Source of the DNA: Eubacterium sp.
GTDB lineage: Bacteria > Bacillota > Clostridia > Lachnospirales > Lachnospiraceae
DNA length: 64,000 nt
Assembly (NCBI GenBank): GCA_022764165.1
Contig: JALERM010000052.1
Span: forward strand, 86,501-150,500
Reading direction: 5' to 3'
Position numbers and translations under genes: made by a program. Below, in pieces: positions 38,626 to 48,709 of the stretch (its first letter is position 1; the number at the start of each line of letters is the position of its first letter). Below the pieces are notes generated by a model. It saw only the letters and a program-made list of their open reading frames with translations. It searched no databases and was not told where the DNA came from.

Positions 38626-39672
38626 ATGTTATCATTTGCATGTGATTACGCAGAAGGAGCACATGAGAAAATTTTACAGAGATTGATAGAGACCAATCGG
38701 GAGCATCTTGCCGGATATGGCAGTGATCATTACTGTGAGAGTGCAAAAGAAAAAATCAGAAAGGTATGTGAATGCCCGCAGGCAGAGATTTCGTTCCTGG
38801 TGGGCGGTACACAGACAAACGCCGTGGTCATTGACGCTATGCTCCGACCCTATGAGGGAGTTGTGTGTGCACAGACCGGCCATATCAATGCCCATGAATC
38901 CGGTGCTATTGAATATACTGGACATAAAGTGATGGGAATTCCTCAGCACGAGGGAAAAATCTGTGCCGGGGAACTGGAAGCATTTCTGAAATGTTTCTGG
39001 GAAGATGAAAATTTTGAACATATGGTATTTCCGGGGATGGTGTATATTTCCCATCCTACGGAGTATGGAACTTTGTATAGTAAGCAGGAACTGACGGAAA
39101 TATCCAATGTCTGCCGCAAATATAAAATACCATTGTATATGGATGGTGCTCGCCTGGGTTATGGACTGATGAGCAGAGAGGCGGATGTGACACTTCCGGA
39201 AATCGCAGAGCTTTGCGATGTTTTCTATATCGGAGGGACAAAGGTGGGAGCACTCTGCGGGGAAGCTGTCGTATTTACAAAAAACAATATGCCGCCCCAT
39301 TTTCTCACCATCGTGAAGCAGCATGGAGCCCTGCTGGCAAAACGGCGGCTGCTGGGCATCCAGTTTGATACCTTATTTACCGATCATCTGTATTTTACCA
39401 TCAGTGCCCATGCCATAGAAATGGCGGAGCTTCTGAAGCAGGGATTCCGGGAAAGAGGATATCGTTTTTTCCTGAATTCTCCCACAAATCAGCAGTTTAT
39501 TGTACTGGATAATCGTAAAATGGAGATACTGAAAAAGAGCGTAAGTTTCAGTTACTGGGAAAAAGTTGATGAAGACCATACGGTTGTCCGTTTTGCGACG
39601 AGCTGGGCAACTACGAAAGAAGAAATCGAGGCACTGATGCAGCTTCTGGACGAAATCGGCAATCTTTCCTAA
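38626..39672 (+). CDS. Threonine aldolase-like / beta-eliminating lyase family PLP enzyme
   Basis: SFACDYAEGAHEKIL, LVGGTQTNAVVIDA, YISHPTEYGTLYS, LYMDGARLGYG, FYIGGTKVGALCGEA. Confidence 0.88.
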   Translation: MLSFACDYAEGAHEKILQRLIETNREHLAGYGSDHYCESAKEKIRKVCECPQAEISFLVGGTQTNAVVIDAMLRPYEGVVCAQTGHINAHESGAIEYTGHKVMGIPQHEGKICAGELEAFLKCFWEDENFEHMVFPGMVYISHPTEYGTLYSKQELTEISNVCRKYKIPLYMDGARLGYGLMSREADVTLPEIAELCDVFYIGGTKVGALCGEAVVFTKNNMPPHFLTIVKQHGALLAKRRLLGIQFDTLFTDHLYFTISAHAIEMAELLKQGFRERGYRFFLNSPTNQQFIVLDNRKMEILKKSVSFSYWEKVDEDHTVVRFATSWATTKEEIEALMQLLDEIGNLS

Positions 39673-39829
39673 TTCATATAAAATTTATAAATTTTTACAA
39701 AGCTTTTCTTGCAGGAAATTCCTGTCGGAGTATAATAAAGCCAGCAGGTAAAGTCAGCAGAGCCTCCGGCGGATTGCAGAGGTACGCCGAAGGTACTTGA
39801 AGATATTACTCACAGAAAGAAGGAAGATT

Positions 39830-41668
39830 ATGGATTTAAATCAGTTAAAAGAAAACAAACCGAAGCGCCCGGTTATGTTCTACTATGCAATTGCATTTGT
39901 GGTATTGCTTTTGCTGAATTTTGTATTGGTGCCATGGCTGTCAGAAAAGAGTATTAAGGAAACCACGTATAACGAATTTGTGGGACAGCTGGATGCAGGA
40001 AATGTTACCAAAGTTGAGGTGCGGCAGGATGAATATTCCATTTATTATATTGTGGAAGTGAATGGGAAAGAACTTATCTGCAAGACCGGTCTGATGGATG
40101 ACCCGAATCTGGTAGAACGTCTGGATCGGAGCGGCGTGGAGTATGGAACACCGATACCGACCAAGCAGTCACCATTTCTGGCATTGATTCTCACATGGAT
40201 TATTCCAATTGCAATTTTCATGTTTATTGGAAATATGCTTTCCAAAAAGTTGGCACAGGGCATGGGAGGTCCGGGTGCCATGTCCTTTGGAAAAAGTAAT
40301 GCAAAAATATACGTAAAATCCTCCACCGGAATCAAGTTTTCCGATGTGGCCGGTGAGGATGAGGCGAAAGAACTGCTGTCAGAGATTGTAGATTATCTGC
40401 ATCATCCCGAACAGTATCAGGCGATTGGCGCAAAGATGCCGAAAGGTGCTCTTCTTGTAGGCCCTCCGGGAACCGGTAAAACCCTTCTTGCAAAAGCCGT
40501 AGCCGGTGAGGCGGAAGTACCGTTCTTCTCGATTTCAGGTTCTGAATTTGTAGAAATGTTTGTGGGTATGGGTGCCGCAAAAGTGCGTGATCTGTTCAAA
40601 CAGGCAAACGAGAAAGCCCCCTGTATCGTATTTATCGATGAGATTGATACCATCGGTAAAAAACGAGACGGCAACTTCAGCGGCAATGATGAGCGTGAGC
40701 AGACGCTGAACCAGCTGCTGACGGAGATGGATGGCTTTGACGGATCCAAGGGTGTTGTCATTCTGGCCGCAACCAACCGTCCGGATTCTCTTGACCCGGC
40801 CCTGCTTCGTCCGGGACGGTTTGACCGCCGGATTCCGGTAGAACTTCCGGATCTGCAGGGTCGTGAAGAAATACTGAAAGTACATGCTAAAAATATTAAA
40901 ATCGCAGACAATGTAGATTTCTCTGCGATTGCGAAAGCGGCTTCCGGTGCTTCCGGTGCTGAGCTTGCCAATATTGTCAACGAGGCTGCACTCCGTGCTG
41001 TCCGTGACGGCAGAAGATTTGCCACCCAGGCAGATATGGAAGAGAGTATCGAAGTTGTTATTGCCGGTTATCAGAAAAAGAATCGGGTTCTTTCGGAAAA
41101 AGAGAAGCTGATCGTTGCTTACCACGAGATTGGTCATGCTCTGGTGGCTGCCAAACAGACCAACTCCGCGCCGGTGCATAAAATCACTATTATTCCGAGA
41201 ACTTCCGGTGCTCTGGGCTATACCATGCAGGTGGAAGACGGAGAGCACTTCCTGATGTCCAAAGAAGAACTGGAGAATAAAATTGCTACCTTTACCGGTG
41301 GCCGTGCGGCTGAGGAACTCATTTTCCACTCCATCACCACAGGTGCATCCAATGATATCGAACAGGCAACCAAGATTGCCCGCGGTATGATTACTCGGTT
41401 CGGTATGAGCGATGAGTTTGACATGGTTGCCATGGAAAATGTGACAAATCAGTATCTGGGAGGTGATTCCACCCTGGCATGTTCTTTCGAGACACAGACA
41501 CTGATCGATAAGAAAGTAGTCGAGCTGGTGAAAAAACAGCACGACAAGGCATTGCAGATTCTGCAGGATAATATCATGAAACTGCATGAACTGGCAAAAT
41601 ACCTGTATGAGAACGAAACGATTACAGGTGAAGAATTTATGAACATTCTGGAAAATAGAAATAATTAA
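39830..41668 (+). CDS. ftsH: ATP-dependent zinc metalloprotease FtsH
   Basis: [21 protein letters not shown] region, HEIGH zinc site. Confidence 0.97.
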   Translation: MDLNQLKENKPKRPVMFYYAIAFVVLLLLNFVLVPWLSEKSIKETTYNEFVGQLDAGNVTKVEVRQDEYSIYYIVEVNGKELICKTGLMDDPNLVERLDRSGVEYGTPIPTKQSPFLALILTWIIPIAIFMFIGNMLSKKLAQGMGGPGAMSFGKSNAKIYVKSSTGIKFSDVAGEDEAKELLSEIVDYLHHPEQYQAIGAKMPKGALLVGPPGTGKTLLAKAVAGEAEVPFFSISGSEFVEMFVGMGAAKVRDLFKQANEKAPCIVFIDEIDTIGKKRDGNFSGNDEREQTLNQLLTEMDGFDGSKGVVILAATNRPDSLDPALLRPGRFDRRIPVELPDLQGREEILKVHAKNIKIADNVDFSAIAKAASGASGAELANIVNEAALRAVRDGRRFATQADMEESIEVVIAGYQKKNRVLSEKEKLIVAYHEIGHALVAAKQTNSAPVHKITIIPRTSGALGYTMQVEDGEHFLMSKEELENKIATFTGGRAAEELIFHSITTGASNDIEQATKIARGMITRFGMSDEFDMVAMENVTNQYLGGDSTLACSFETQTLIDKKVVELVKKQHDKALQILQDNIMKLHELAKYLYENETITGEEFMNILENRNN

Positions 41669-41719
41669 TCTGTTGAATTGATATAGAGTTGGTGCTATAA
41701 TGTCAGCAGATAAATCATA

Positions 41720-41816
41720 TGCAAAATAGGATTCCATGCGTCAAGTGTTCAGTGGATGGGGAGTTGCCGCAGAAACGAAAAGCTCGTCTTACGATATGGA
41801 ATCTGCACCCGTTGCA
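41720..41816 (+). ncRNA. Tetrahydrofolate (THF) riboswitch aptamer upstream of folE
   Basis: GATTCCATGCGTCAAGTGTTCAGTGGATGGGGAGTTGCC...AACGAAAAGC...ATGGAATCTGCACCCGTTGC: P2 stem GATTCCAT/ATGGAATC with conserved-looking GCGUYAAGUGU, AACGAA and CACCCGUUGC blocks. Confidence 0.75.
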
Positions 41817-41833
41817 GCAAAAAAGATGATAGG

Positions 41834-41924
41834 CATCTCGATTGTGAAGGGAACAATATACGCAAGTGATGAGTCATTCCTTTGAGCGGATGATTGTTCG
41901 CTCATTCACATCGGGATGTTTTTT
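41834..41924 (+). terminator. Riboswitch expression-platform terminator
   Basis: CATCTCGATTGTGAA ... TTCACATCGGGATG TTTTTT with an internal GAGCGGATGATTGTTCGCTC hairpin. Confidence 0.65.
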
Positions 41925-42041
41925 CGTATAGAATTATTTTCCATATATGAACTGCATTTAACCAGAATGCCTGCATCCCGAATAACAAACATCTTCGTGC
42001 AAAAATCACGGAGTGTATGCATGATGAAGGAGGTACAGAGC

Positions 42042-42599
42042 ATGATGGATCATGAAAAAATCAAAGAAGGTGTCCGGCTGATGCTGGAAGGGATCGGAGA
42101 AGATATTAACAGAGAAGGTCTTCTGGAAACACCGGACAGAATCGCACGGATGTGTGAGCAAATCTATGGCGGACTTTACGAGGATCCCGCCGTTCATCTC
42201 AACAAACAATTTCAGGCAACTAATAATAATATGGTATTGGAAAAGGATATTACATTTTATTCTGTCTGTGAGCATCATCTGCTTCCGTTTTATGGGAAAG
42301 CTCATGTGGCCTATATTCCTGACGGAAAAGTGGCAGGTCTCAGCAAACTTGCCCGGACGGTGGAAGTATTTGCCAGAAGACCGCAGATTCAGGAAAATAT
42401 GACAGCTCAGATTGCCGATGCCCTGGAAAAATATTTAAGTCCCAAAGGGGTCATGGTTATGATTGAGGCGGAACATATGTGTATGACTATGAGGGGCGTA
42501 CAGAAGCCGGGAAGCAAGACCGTAACCACGATAGTAAAAGGCGTTTTTGCAGATGACTATACGCTGCAGCAGACATTTTTACAGATGGTGCGTCAGTAA
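42042..42599 (+). CDS. folE: GTP cyclohydrolase I
   Basis: [52 protein letters not shown]. Confidence 0.96.
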   Translation: MMDHEKIKEGVRLMLEGIGEDINREGLLETPDRIARMCEQIYGGLYEDPAVHLNKQFQATNNNMVLEKDITFYSVCEHHLLPFYGKAHVAYIPDGKVAGLSKLARTVEVFARRPQIQENMTAQIADALEKYLSPKGVMVMIEAEHMCMTMRGVQKPGSKTVTTIVKGVFADDYTLQQTFLQMVRQ

Positions 42600-42619
42600 C
42601 ACGGATGAGAGTAGTATCG

Positions 42620-43108
42620 ATGAAAAGAATACATGACATACAAAATCATCCCATATTCCGGGAAGAATATCAGAAGCTTCAGGAGGCGGAAAAAGAACGG
42701 ATTTTTTGCCGTCATACGATGGAACATTTTCTGGATGTGGCGCGGCTGATGTATATTTATAACCTTGAAGATGGAGCCGGGATTGAAAAGGATATTATTT
42801 ATGCCGCTGCACTTCTTCACGATATCGGAAGATATGAACAGATCAGTAGAGGAACACCCCATGATATTGCGGGAAGCAGACTGGCGGAAGTGATCATGAG
42901 AGACTGTGATTTTACTGAAGAGGAGATATCCTGGGTAAAGAGGGCAATTTCCGGTCACCGGATTTCGAAAAATGACGAACATACAAAGCCGTCACTGGAA
43001 GTTTATCTGTACAGGGCAGACAAACAGTCCAGAAACTGTTTCTTTTGTCCTGCATATGGTGAGTGTAACTGGCCGGAAGAAAAGAAAAACAAAAACATCT
43101 GTTATTAA
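42620..43108 (+). CDS. HD-domain hydrolase within folate operon
   Basis: HTMEHFLDVARL, AALLHDIGRYEQ, SGHR. Confidence 0.85.
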   Translation: MKRIHDIQNHPIFREEYQKLQEAEKERIFCRHTMEHFLDVARLMYIYNLEDGAGIEKDIIYAAALLHDIGRYEQISRGTPHDIAGSRLAEVIMRDCDFTEEEISWVKRAISGHRISKNDEHTKPSLEVYLYRADKQSRNCFFCPAYGECNWPEEKKNKNICY

Positions 43109-43130
43109 ACGAATCTAACAGGAGAACACT

Positions 43131-43937
43131 ATGAGAATCGGAAATAGAAAATTTGATACAAAGAATAAAACATATATTATGGGAATACTGAATGTGACAC
43201 CGGATTCCTTTTCAGACGGAGGAAAGTATAACCATCTGGATGCCGCACTGTTTCATACAGAAGAAATGCTGCGGGATGGGGCGGATATCATCGATATTGG
43301 AGGAGAATCCACCCGTCCGGGCCATACGGTTATCACTGATGAGGAAGAAATTGCCCGTGTGACACCCGTGATTCAGGCTGTAAAAAGCCGTTTTGATGTA
43401 CCGGTATCCATCGATACCTATAAAGGAAAGGTTACAGAAGCAGCTTTGCAGGCTGGTGCTGATCTGGTAAATGATATCTGGGGATTTAAGCATGACAAAA
43501 AGGTTGCAGATTTGACGGCAAAATACGGTGCTACCTGCTGTCTGATGCATAACAGGCATGAGGCAGTGTATGAAAATTTCCTGGATGACATGGTTCGGGA
43601 TATGGAAGAATGCGTGCAGATCGCCCGGGAAGCAGGAGTTGCTGATGACAGAATTATTCTGGATCCCGGTGTGGGATTTGGAAAAACCTATGAGATGAAC
43701 CTGGAAGCCATTCACCATGTGGACGTACTGCACCGTCTGGGATTTCCCATTCTTCTTGGAACCTCCCGAAAGTCCGTGATCGGTCTGACTCTGAATCTTC
43801 CCGCTGACCAGCGAGTGGAAGGAACCATGGTCACTACGGTCATCGGTGTGATGAAAGGATGTGCCTTTGTCAGAGTACACGATATCAAAGAAAATAAACG
43901 AGCCATTCAGATGACCGAAGCAATTCTGGGTCGTTAG
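43131..43937 (+). CDS. folP: Dihydropteroate synthase
   Basis: MGILNVTPDSFSDGG, DIGGESTRPG, DPGVGFGKT, GTSRKS. Confidence 0.97.
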   Translation: MRIGNRKFDTKNKTYIMGILNVTPDSFSDGGKYNHLDAALFHTEEMLRDGADIIDIGGESTRPGHTVITDEEEIARVTPVIQAVKSRFDVPVSIDTYKGKVTEAALQAGADLVNDIWGFKHDKKVADLTAKYGATCCLMHNRHEAVYENFLDDMVRDMEECVQIAREAGVADDRIILDPGVGFGKTYEMNLEAIHHVDVLHRLGFPILLGTSRKSVIGLTLNLPADQRVEGTMVTTVIGVMKGCAFVRVHDIKENKRAIQMTEAILGR

Positions 43938-43945
43938 GGGGCAGT

Positions 43946-44755
43946 ATGGATAAGATTACAATACGAAATCTGGAAATATTTGCGAATCATGGAGTTTACC
44001 CGGAAGAAAACGTTCTGGGGCAGAAATTTGTGATTACCGCTGTGTTATACACCAGTATAAGGAAAGCCGGAACGACAGATGAACTGGAGCATTCTGTTAA
44101 TTACGGGGAAGTCAGCCATTTTATAAAGAGATTTGTGGAAGGACATACCTGGAAATTATTGGAGAGTGTGGCAGAACATCTGGCAGAAGCATTGTTGGTG
44201 TCATTTCCCCTTGTTCACAGAGTGGACCTTGAGATTCAGAAACCATGGGCACCTGTTGGGCTGCCGCTGGAAACCGTATCTGTTGCTATCTCCAGAGAAT
44301 GGCATACGGCATATATAGCTTTGGGCTCAAACATGGGAGATAAAAAAGGATATCTTGATTTTGCGGTGGAAAAACTTCAGGAACGAAAGGACTGTTGTGT
44401 AAAAGTCGTATCAGATTATCTTGTCACAGAGCCATACGGCGGAGTGGAGCAGGATGACTTCCTGAATGCAGCTCTGGAACTGAAAACCATTCTGGAACCG
44501 GAGGAACTGCTGGAAGTGCTGCATGAGATTGAATATGAGGCAAAAAGAGAGCGGACGATACACTGGGGTCCCAGAACACTGGATCTGGATATCCTGCTGT
44601 ATGATGATCTGGTACTGGATACTCCCGATCTGCACATCCCTCATATCGAGATGCATCTGAGAGATTTTGTCTTAATTCCTCTGGCGCAGATCGCTCCGTG
44701 GAAACGCCATCCACTGATTGGGAAGACCGTGGATGAAATGAAGAACAATCTGTAA
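43946..44755 (+). CDS. folBK: FolB-FolK fusion: dihydroneopterin aldolase / HPPK
   Basis: N-term FolB (FANHGVYPEENVLGQKFVI), C-term HPPK (ALGSNMGDKKGYL, RTIHWGPRTLDLDILLYDD). Confidence 0.95.
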   Translation: MDKITIRNLEIFANHGVYPEENVLGQKFVITAVLYTSIRKAGTTDELEHSVNYGEVSHFIKRFVEGHTWKLLESVAEHLAEALLVSFPLVHRVDLEIQKPWAPVGLPLETVSVAISREWHTAYIALGSNMGDKKGYLDFAVEKLQERKDCCVKVVSDYLVTEPYGGVEQDDFLNAALELKTILEPEELLEVLHEIEYEAKRERTIHWGPRTLDLDILLYDDLVLDTPDLHIPHIEMHLRDFVLIPLAQIAPWKRHPLIGKTVDEMKNNL

Positions 44756-44879
44756 AAAATATTTAAAAATGTTATACTTTGAATAAATTTTTGCTATAAT
44801 TCCAGTAAGAATAGTGAATGAGTCATGAGAAGAATCATTCGCAGCAGGAAAACGACAAGTTATTCAAGGGAGAAGGATT

Positions 44880-45872
44880 ATGGAACATTATAACCCGTTA
44901 CTGGAAAAAAACAGCAGCAAAAAATTTTTTACAATTGGAGAGATTATGCTTCGTCTGAGCCCTCCAAACTATGAGAAGATCCGCATGGCCAGCAGTTTTG
45001 AGGCCAGCTATGGCGGAAGTGAAGCTAACATCGCACTGGCACTGGCAAATATGGGTGTGGACAGCACTTTCTTTTCTGTAGTGCCGAATAACAGTCTGGG
45101 AACCTATTATCTGGAAACCGGTTATGGAATTCGTGCCAGCAAGGTTACTTATGACCGTAAACACAGTGCCATGACAGAGTATGATTTTGATCAGGTAGAT
45201 ATGAATGCACTTCTGGAGGGATATGACTGGCTGCATCTGAGCGGCATTACCCCGGCTCTGGGTCAGAACTGCCGGAAGATGATCATGGACTGCCTGCGTA
45301 CCGCCAAAGAAAAAGGAATGATGGTAAGCTTTGACGGAAACTTCCGCAGTACTTTGTGGAGCTGGGAAGAGGCAAGAGATTTCTGTACCGAATGTCTGCC
45401 GTATATTGATGTGCTTCTGGGAATTGAACCGTATCACCTCTGGAAAGATGACAATGATCACAGCAAAGGTGACTGGAAAGACGGTGTGCCGCTGCAGCCA
45501 ACCTATGAACAGCAGGACGAGGTATTCCAGCATTTTGTAGAAAAATACCCGAACCTGAAGTGCATTGCCCGTCATGTTCGGTATGCCCACAGCGGAAGCG
45601 AGAACAGCCTGAAAGCTTACATGTGGTACGAAGGACATACCTTTGAAAGCCGCCTGTTTACCTTCAACATCCTTGATCGCGTAGGCGGCGGAGATGCATT
45701 CGCCAGCGGCCTGATTTATGCCATGATGCACAACTACCGCCCCATGGATATGGTCAACTTCGCAGTAGCCAGCAGCGTGATCAAACACACTATCCACGGT
45801 GACGCCAACATCACGGATGATGTGAAAACCATTCAGAACCTGATGAACATGAACTACGATATCAAGAGATAA
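44880..45872 (+). CDS. PfkB-family sugar kinase, probably 2-keto-3-deoxygluconate kinase
   Basis: YGGSEANIALALANMG, SFDGNFRSTLW, DRVGGGDAFASGL. Confidence 0.82.
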   Translation: MEHYNPLLEKNSSKKFFTIGEIMLRLSPPNYEKIRMASSFEASYGGSEANIALALANMGVDSTFFSVVPNNSLGTYYLETGYGIRASKVTYDRKHSAMTEYDFDQVDMNALLEGYDWLHLSGITPALGQNCRKMIMDCLRTAKEKGMMVSFDGNFRSTLWSWEEARDFCTECLPYIDVLLGIEPYHLWKDDNDHSKGDWKDGVPLQPTYEQQDEVFQHFVEKYPNLKCIARHVRYAHSGSENSLKAYMWYEGHTFESRLFTFNILDRVGGGDAFASGLIYAMMHNYRPMDMVNFAVASSVIKHTIHGDANITDDVKTIQNLMNMNYDIKR

Positions 45873-46020
45873 TGCGGAAACAGGAGCAGCGGAGGCTGCT
45901 CCTGTTTTGTAATTCATTTGAATGGGGACGGAGAATCATAATGAAAAAAGTCCTTTGAAAATACCAGATTTTGTGTTATGATGCTACCAGTAAAGACTTG
46001 TATTTATGAGGAGGAAGACC

Positions 46021-47685
46021 ATGGAAAAAGAGGTAGTTTCCAGAAATTTTATTGAACAGATTATTGATAAAGATCTTGCAGAAGGTAAGTATGAGACGAT
46101 TTGTACCCGTTTTCCGCCGGAACCTAACGGATATCTGCATATCGGACATGCTAAGTCGATTCTGCTGAATTATGGACTTTCCCAGGAATTTAATGGCAGA
46201 TTTAACCTGCGTTTTGATGATACAAACCCGACGAAAGAAAAAATTGAATTTGTAGAATCCATTAAAGCCGATGTGAAATGGCTGGGTGCTGACTGGGAAG
46301 ACCGTCTGTTTTTTGCATCCAATTATTTTGATCAGATGTATGAAGCAGCAGTTAAGTTGATTAAAAAAGGCAAAGCATTTGTTTGTGATTTGACAGCAGA
46401 AGAAATTCGTGAGTACAGAGGTACTCTGACAGAGCCGGGAAAGAACAGCCCTTACCGTGACCGCAGTGTGGAAGAAAATCTGGACCTGTTTGAACGGATG
46501 AAGAACGGTGAATTTGAGGATGGAAGTAAAGTACTCCGTGCAAAGATTGACATGGCGTCACCGAACATCAATATGCGCGATCCGGTTATTTACCGTGTGG
46601 CTCATATGACCCACCATAACACCGGAGATAAATGGTGTATTTATCCGATGTATGACTTTGCACATCCGATTGAAGATGCCATTGAAGGTGTGACCCATTC
46701 TATCTGTACACTGGAATTTGAAGATCACCGTCCGCTGTATGACTGGGTGGTAAAAGAACTGGAATATCCATTCCCGCCGAAGCAGATTGAGTTCGCAAAA
46801 CTGTATCTGACCAACGTGGTTACCGGAAAACGTTATATCAAGCGTCTGGTTGAGGAAGGAATCGTGGATGGCTGGGATGATCCGCGTCTGGTATCTATTG
46901 CCGCACTGAGAAGAAGAGGATTTACACCGGAATCAATCAAAATGTTCGTAGAACTGTGTGGCGTTTCCAAGGCAAATAGTTCGGTGGATTATGCAATGCT
47001 GGAGTATTGCATCCGTGAAGATCTGAAACTGAAACGGTCCCGTGTGATGGCAGTTCTGGATCCGCTGAAACTGATTATTGACAATTATCCGGAAGGTCAG
47101 GTTGAGGAACTGGAAGCTCCGAACAACATGGAAAATGAAGAACTTGGCAGCAGAATGGTTCCTTTCAGCAAAGAACTGTATATTGAAAGAGAAGATTTCA
47201 TGGTTGAACCGCCGAAGAAATACAAACGGCTGTACCCGGGCAATGAAGTACGTCTGATGAATGCATATTTTGTCACCTGTACCGGATACGATACCGATGA
47301 AGAAGGTAATGTAACCGCTGTTCACTGTACCTATGATCCTGCCACCAAGGGAGGAAATGCTCCGGACGGCCGCAAAGTGAAAGGAACGATTCACTGGGTA
47401 AGTGCACAGGACAATGTAAAAGCAGAAGTACGTCTGTATGAAAATATTATTGACGAAGAGAAAGGTGTCTACAATGAAGACGGTTCTCTGAATCTGAATC
47501 CGAATTCACTTACAATCGTAAAAGACTGTTATCTGGAAAGAAGCCTGAAAGATGCAAAACCATACGACAGCTTCCAGTTTGTAAGAAATGGATTCTTCTG
47601 TGTGGATGCAAAGGATTCCAAAGAAGATGCTCTGGTATTTAACCGGATCGTATCTCTGAAGAGTTCTTTCAAACTGCCGAAATAA
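46021..47685 (+). CDS. glnS: Glutamine--tRNA ligase
   Basis: [35 protein letters not shown], GlnRS-type C-terminal anticodon domain. Confidence 0.93.
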   Translation: MEKEVVSRNFIEQIIDKDLAEGKYETICTRFPPEPNGYLHIGHAKSILLNYGLSQEFNGRFNLRFDDTNPTKEKIEFVESIKADVKWLGADWEDRLFFASNYFDQMYEAAVKLIKKGKAFVCDLTAEEIREYRGTLTEPGKNSPYRDRSVEENLDLFERMKNGEFEDGSKVLRAKIDMASPNINMRDPVIYRVAHMTHHNTGDKWCIYPMYDFAHPIEDAIEGVTHSICTLEFEDHRPLYDWVVKELEYPFPPKQIEFAKLYLTNVVTGKRYIKRLVEEGIVDGWDDPRLVSIAALRRRGFTPESIKMFVELCGVSKANSSVDYAMLEYCIREDLKLKRSRVMAVLDPLKLIIDNYPEGQVEELEAPNNMENEELGSRMVPFSKELYIEREDFMVEPPKKYKRLYPGNEVRLMNAYFVTCTGYDTDEEGNVTAVHCTYDPATKGGNAPDGRKVKGTIHWVSAQDNVKAEVRLYENIIDEEKGVYNEDGSLNLNPNSLTIVKDCYLERSLKDAKPYDSFQFVRNGFFCVDAKDSKEDALVFNRIVSLKSSFKLPK

Positions 47686-47786
47686 AATCGGCATATCAGA
47701 ATCAGGTGAAAGATGATTCCCGCCCGACAGGGCGGTGAACATATCTTTGCATAAAGAGGGCGGGAACAGTTGTGGTTTGCGAAACA

Positions 47787-47823
47787 TAACTGTTCAGTAC
47801 GGGATAGTGGCTGCTGAATAGTT
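47787..47823. repeat. Imperfect hairpin TAACTGTTCAG...CTGAATAGTTA
   Basis: Inverted repeat; the first 14 nt, TAACTGTTCAGTAC, recur at 37092-37105. Confidence 0.5.
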
Positions 47824-47861
47824 ACTGTAAAACATACTACTGACAGTTGGGAGGAATAATT

Positions 47862-48356
47862 ATGACAGTAGAAGAATTAGTAAAAGTCCTTGAAATGCAG
47901 GAAGAGATTCTCCAGTTCTCCAGTTTCACAAATGCAGATGCCTGGGAACTGGGCAATATGGTGATACAGGAGGCAAAACGGCTTGGGCTCACAGTTGCCG
48001 TGCGTATTCGCCTGAACAATGGGTATACGGTATTTCAGTATGGCATGGACGGCACCAATCTGCTTAATGAACAGTGGATGACCCGAAAAGAAAACACCGT
48101 AAAGACGCTGGAAGAAAGCAGTCTTCGCTTCTGCATGAACCTTCGTGCAAATCAGGAAAGCCTGGAAGACCATTTCCTTGATCCACGTGAATATGCAGCC
48201 TGTGGAGGAGGATTCCCTATCCGTGTAGAAGAAGTGGGAGTCATCGGAACAATTGTTGTGTCCGGACTGGATCATGTATCCGATCACGACCTTCTGGTCA
48301 AATGCATCAGCAAATACCTGCATGTGGCCGAAGTACCGCGGATTCGAGCAGTGTAA
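47862..48356 (+). CDS. UPF0303 / HbpS-like heme-degrading domain family protein
   Basis: ELGNMVIQEAKRLGLTVAVRI, YAACGGGFPIRVEEVGVIGTIVVSGL. Confidence 0.75.
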   Translation: MTVEELVKVLEMQEEILQFSSFTNADAWELGNMVIQEAKRLGLTVAVRIRLNNGYTVFQYGMDGTNLLNEQWMTRKENTVKTLEESSLRFCMNLRANQESLEDHFLDPREYAACGGGFPIRVEEVGVIGTIVVSGLDHVSDHDLLVKCISKYLHVAEVPRIRAV

Positions 48357-48368
48357 AAAAGTTGAAAT

Positions 48369-48422
48369 TACCCCGGGGAAAAAGTAAAAGTCCCCGGGGA
48401 CTTTTACTTTTTCCCCGGGGTA
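48369..48422. repeat. Perfect 54-bp palindrome
   Basis: TACCCCGGGGAAAAAGTAAAAGTCCCC|GGGGACTTTTACTTTTTCCCCGGGGTA; each base pair checked. Confidence 0.95.
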
Positions 48423-48432
48423 TTCTTAACTT

Positions 48433-48682
48433 ATAGGCTTCATTGATTAGTTTGTGGATGTTCCTCCTACCATTTTTCGTTTTCGATAGGCTCTAATAGC
48501 TGCTATTATTATTTCCATCCTATCTTTTTTTGATTTTTATAGGCTATATCATTTGGTTCTGGGATTTGTAGCCTACGCTTTTATCAATTTCAGTAAGCTC
48601 AGTAAGGTATTTTCGGAATTTTTAGCCTACGTTTCTTCTTATTTGGTAGGATGAAAATCAAATAAGAATCATTTGAGCCTAT
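48433..48682. repeat. Degenerate tandem array, about 5 units of ~53 bp
   Basis: ATAGGCT at 48433, 48486, 48539; GTAAGCT 48593; GTAGGAT 48646. CCTAC/T at 48466, 48519, 48572, 48626, 48678. Confidence 0.75.
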
Positions 48683-48709
48683 AATGAGTAGTTCGACGCA
48701 AAATAATGG

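Noticed and set aside
40535-41737. 400-aa minus-strand ORF
   Set aside because: Antisense to ftsH; no recognisable domain or RBS.
44898-45917. 339-aa minus-strand ORF
   Set aside because: Antisense to the PfkB kinase, which has clear catalytic motifs; shadow ORF.
48433-48682. Possible CRISPR array
   Set aside because: Only ~6 bp at each repeat edge is conserved, there is no near-identical repeat, and no cas genes are in the window; reported instead as a degenerate tandem array.
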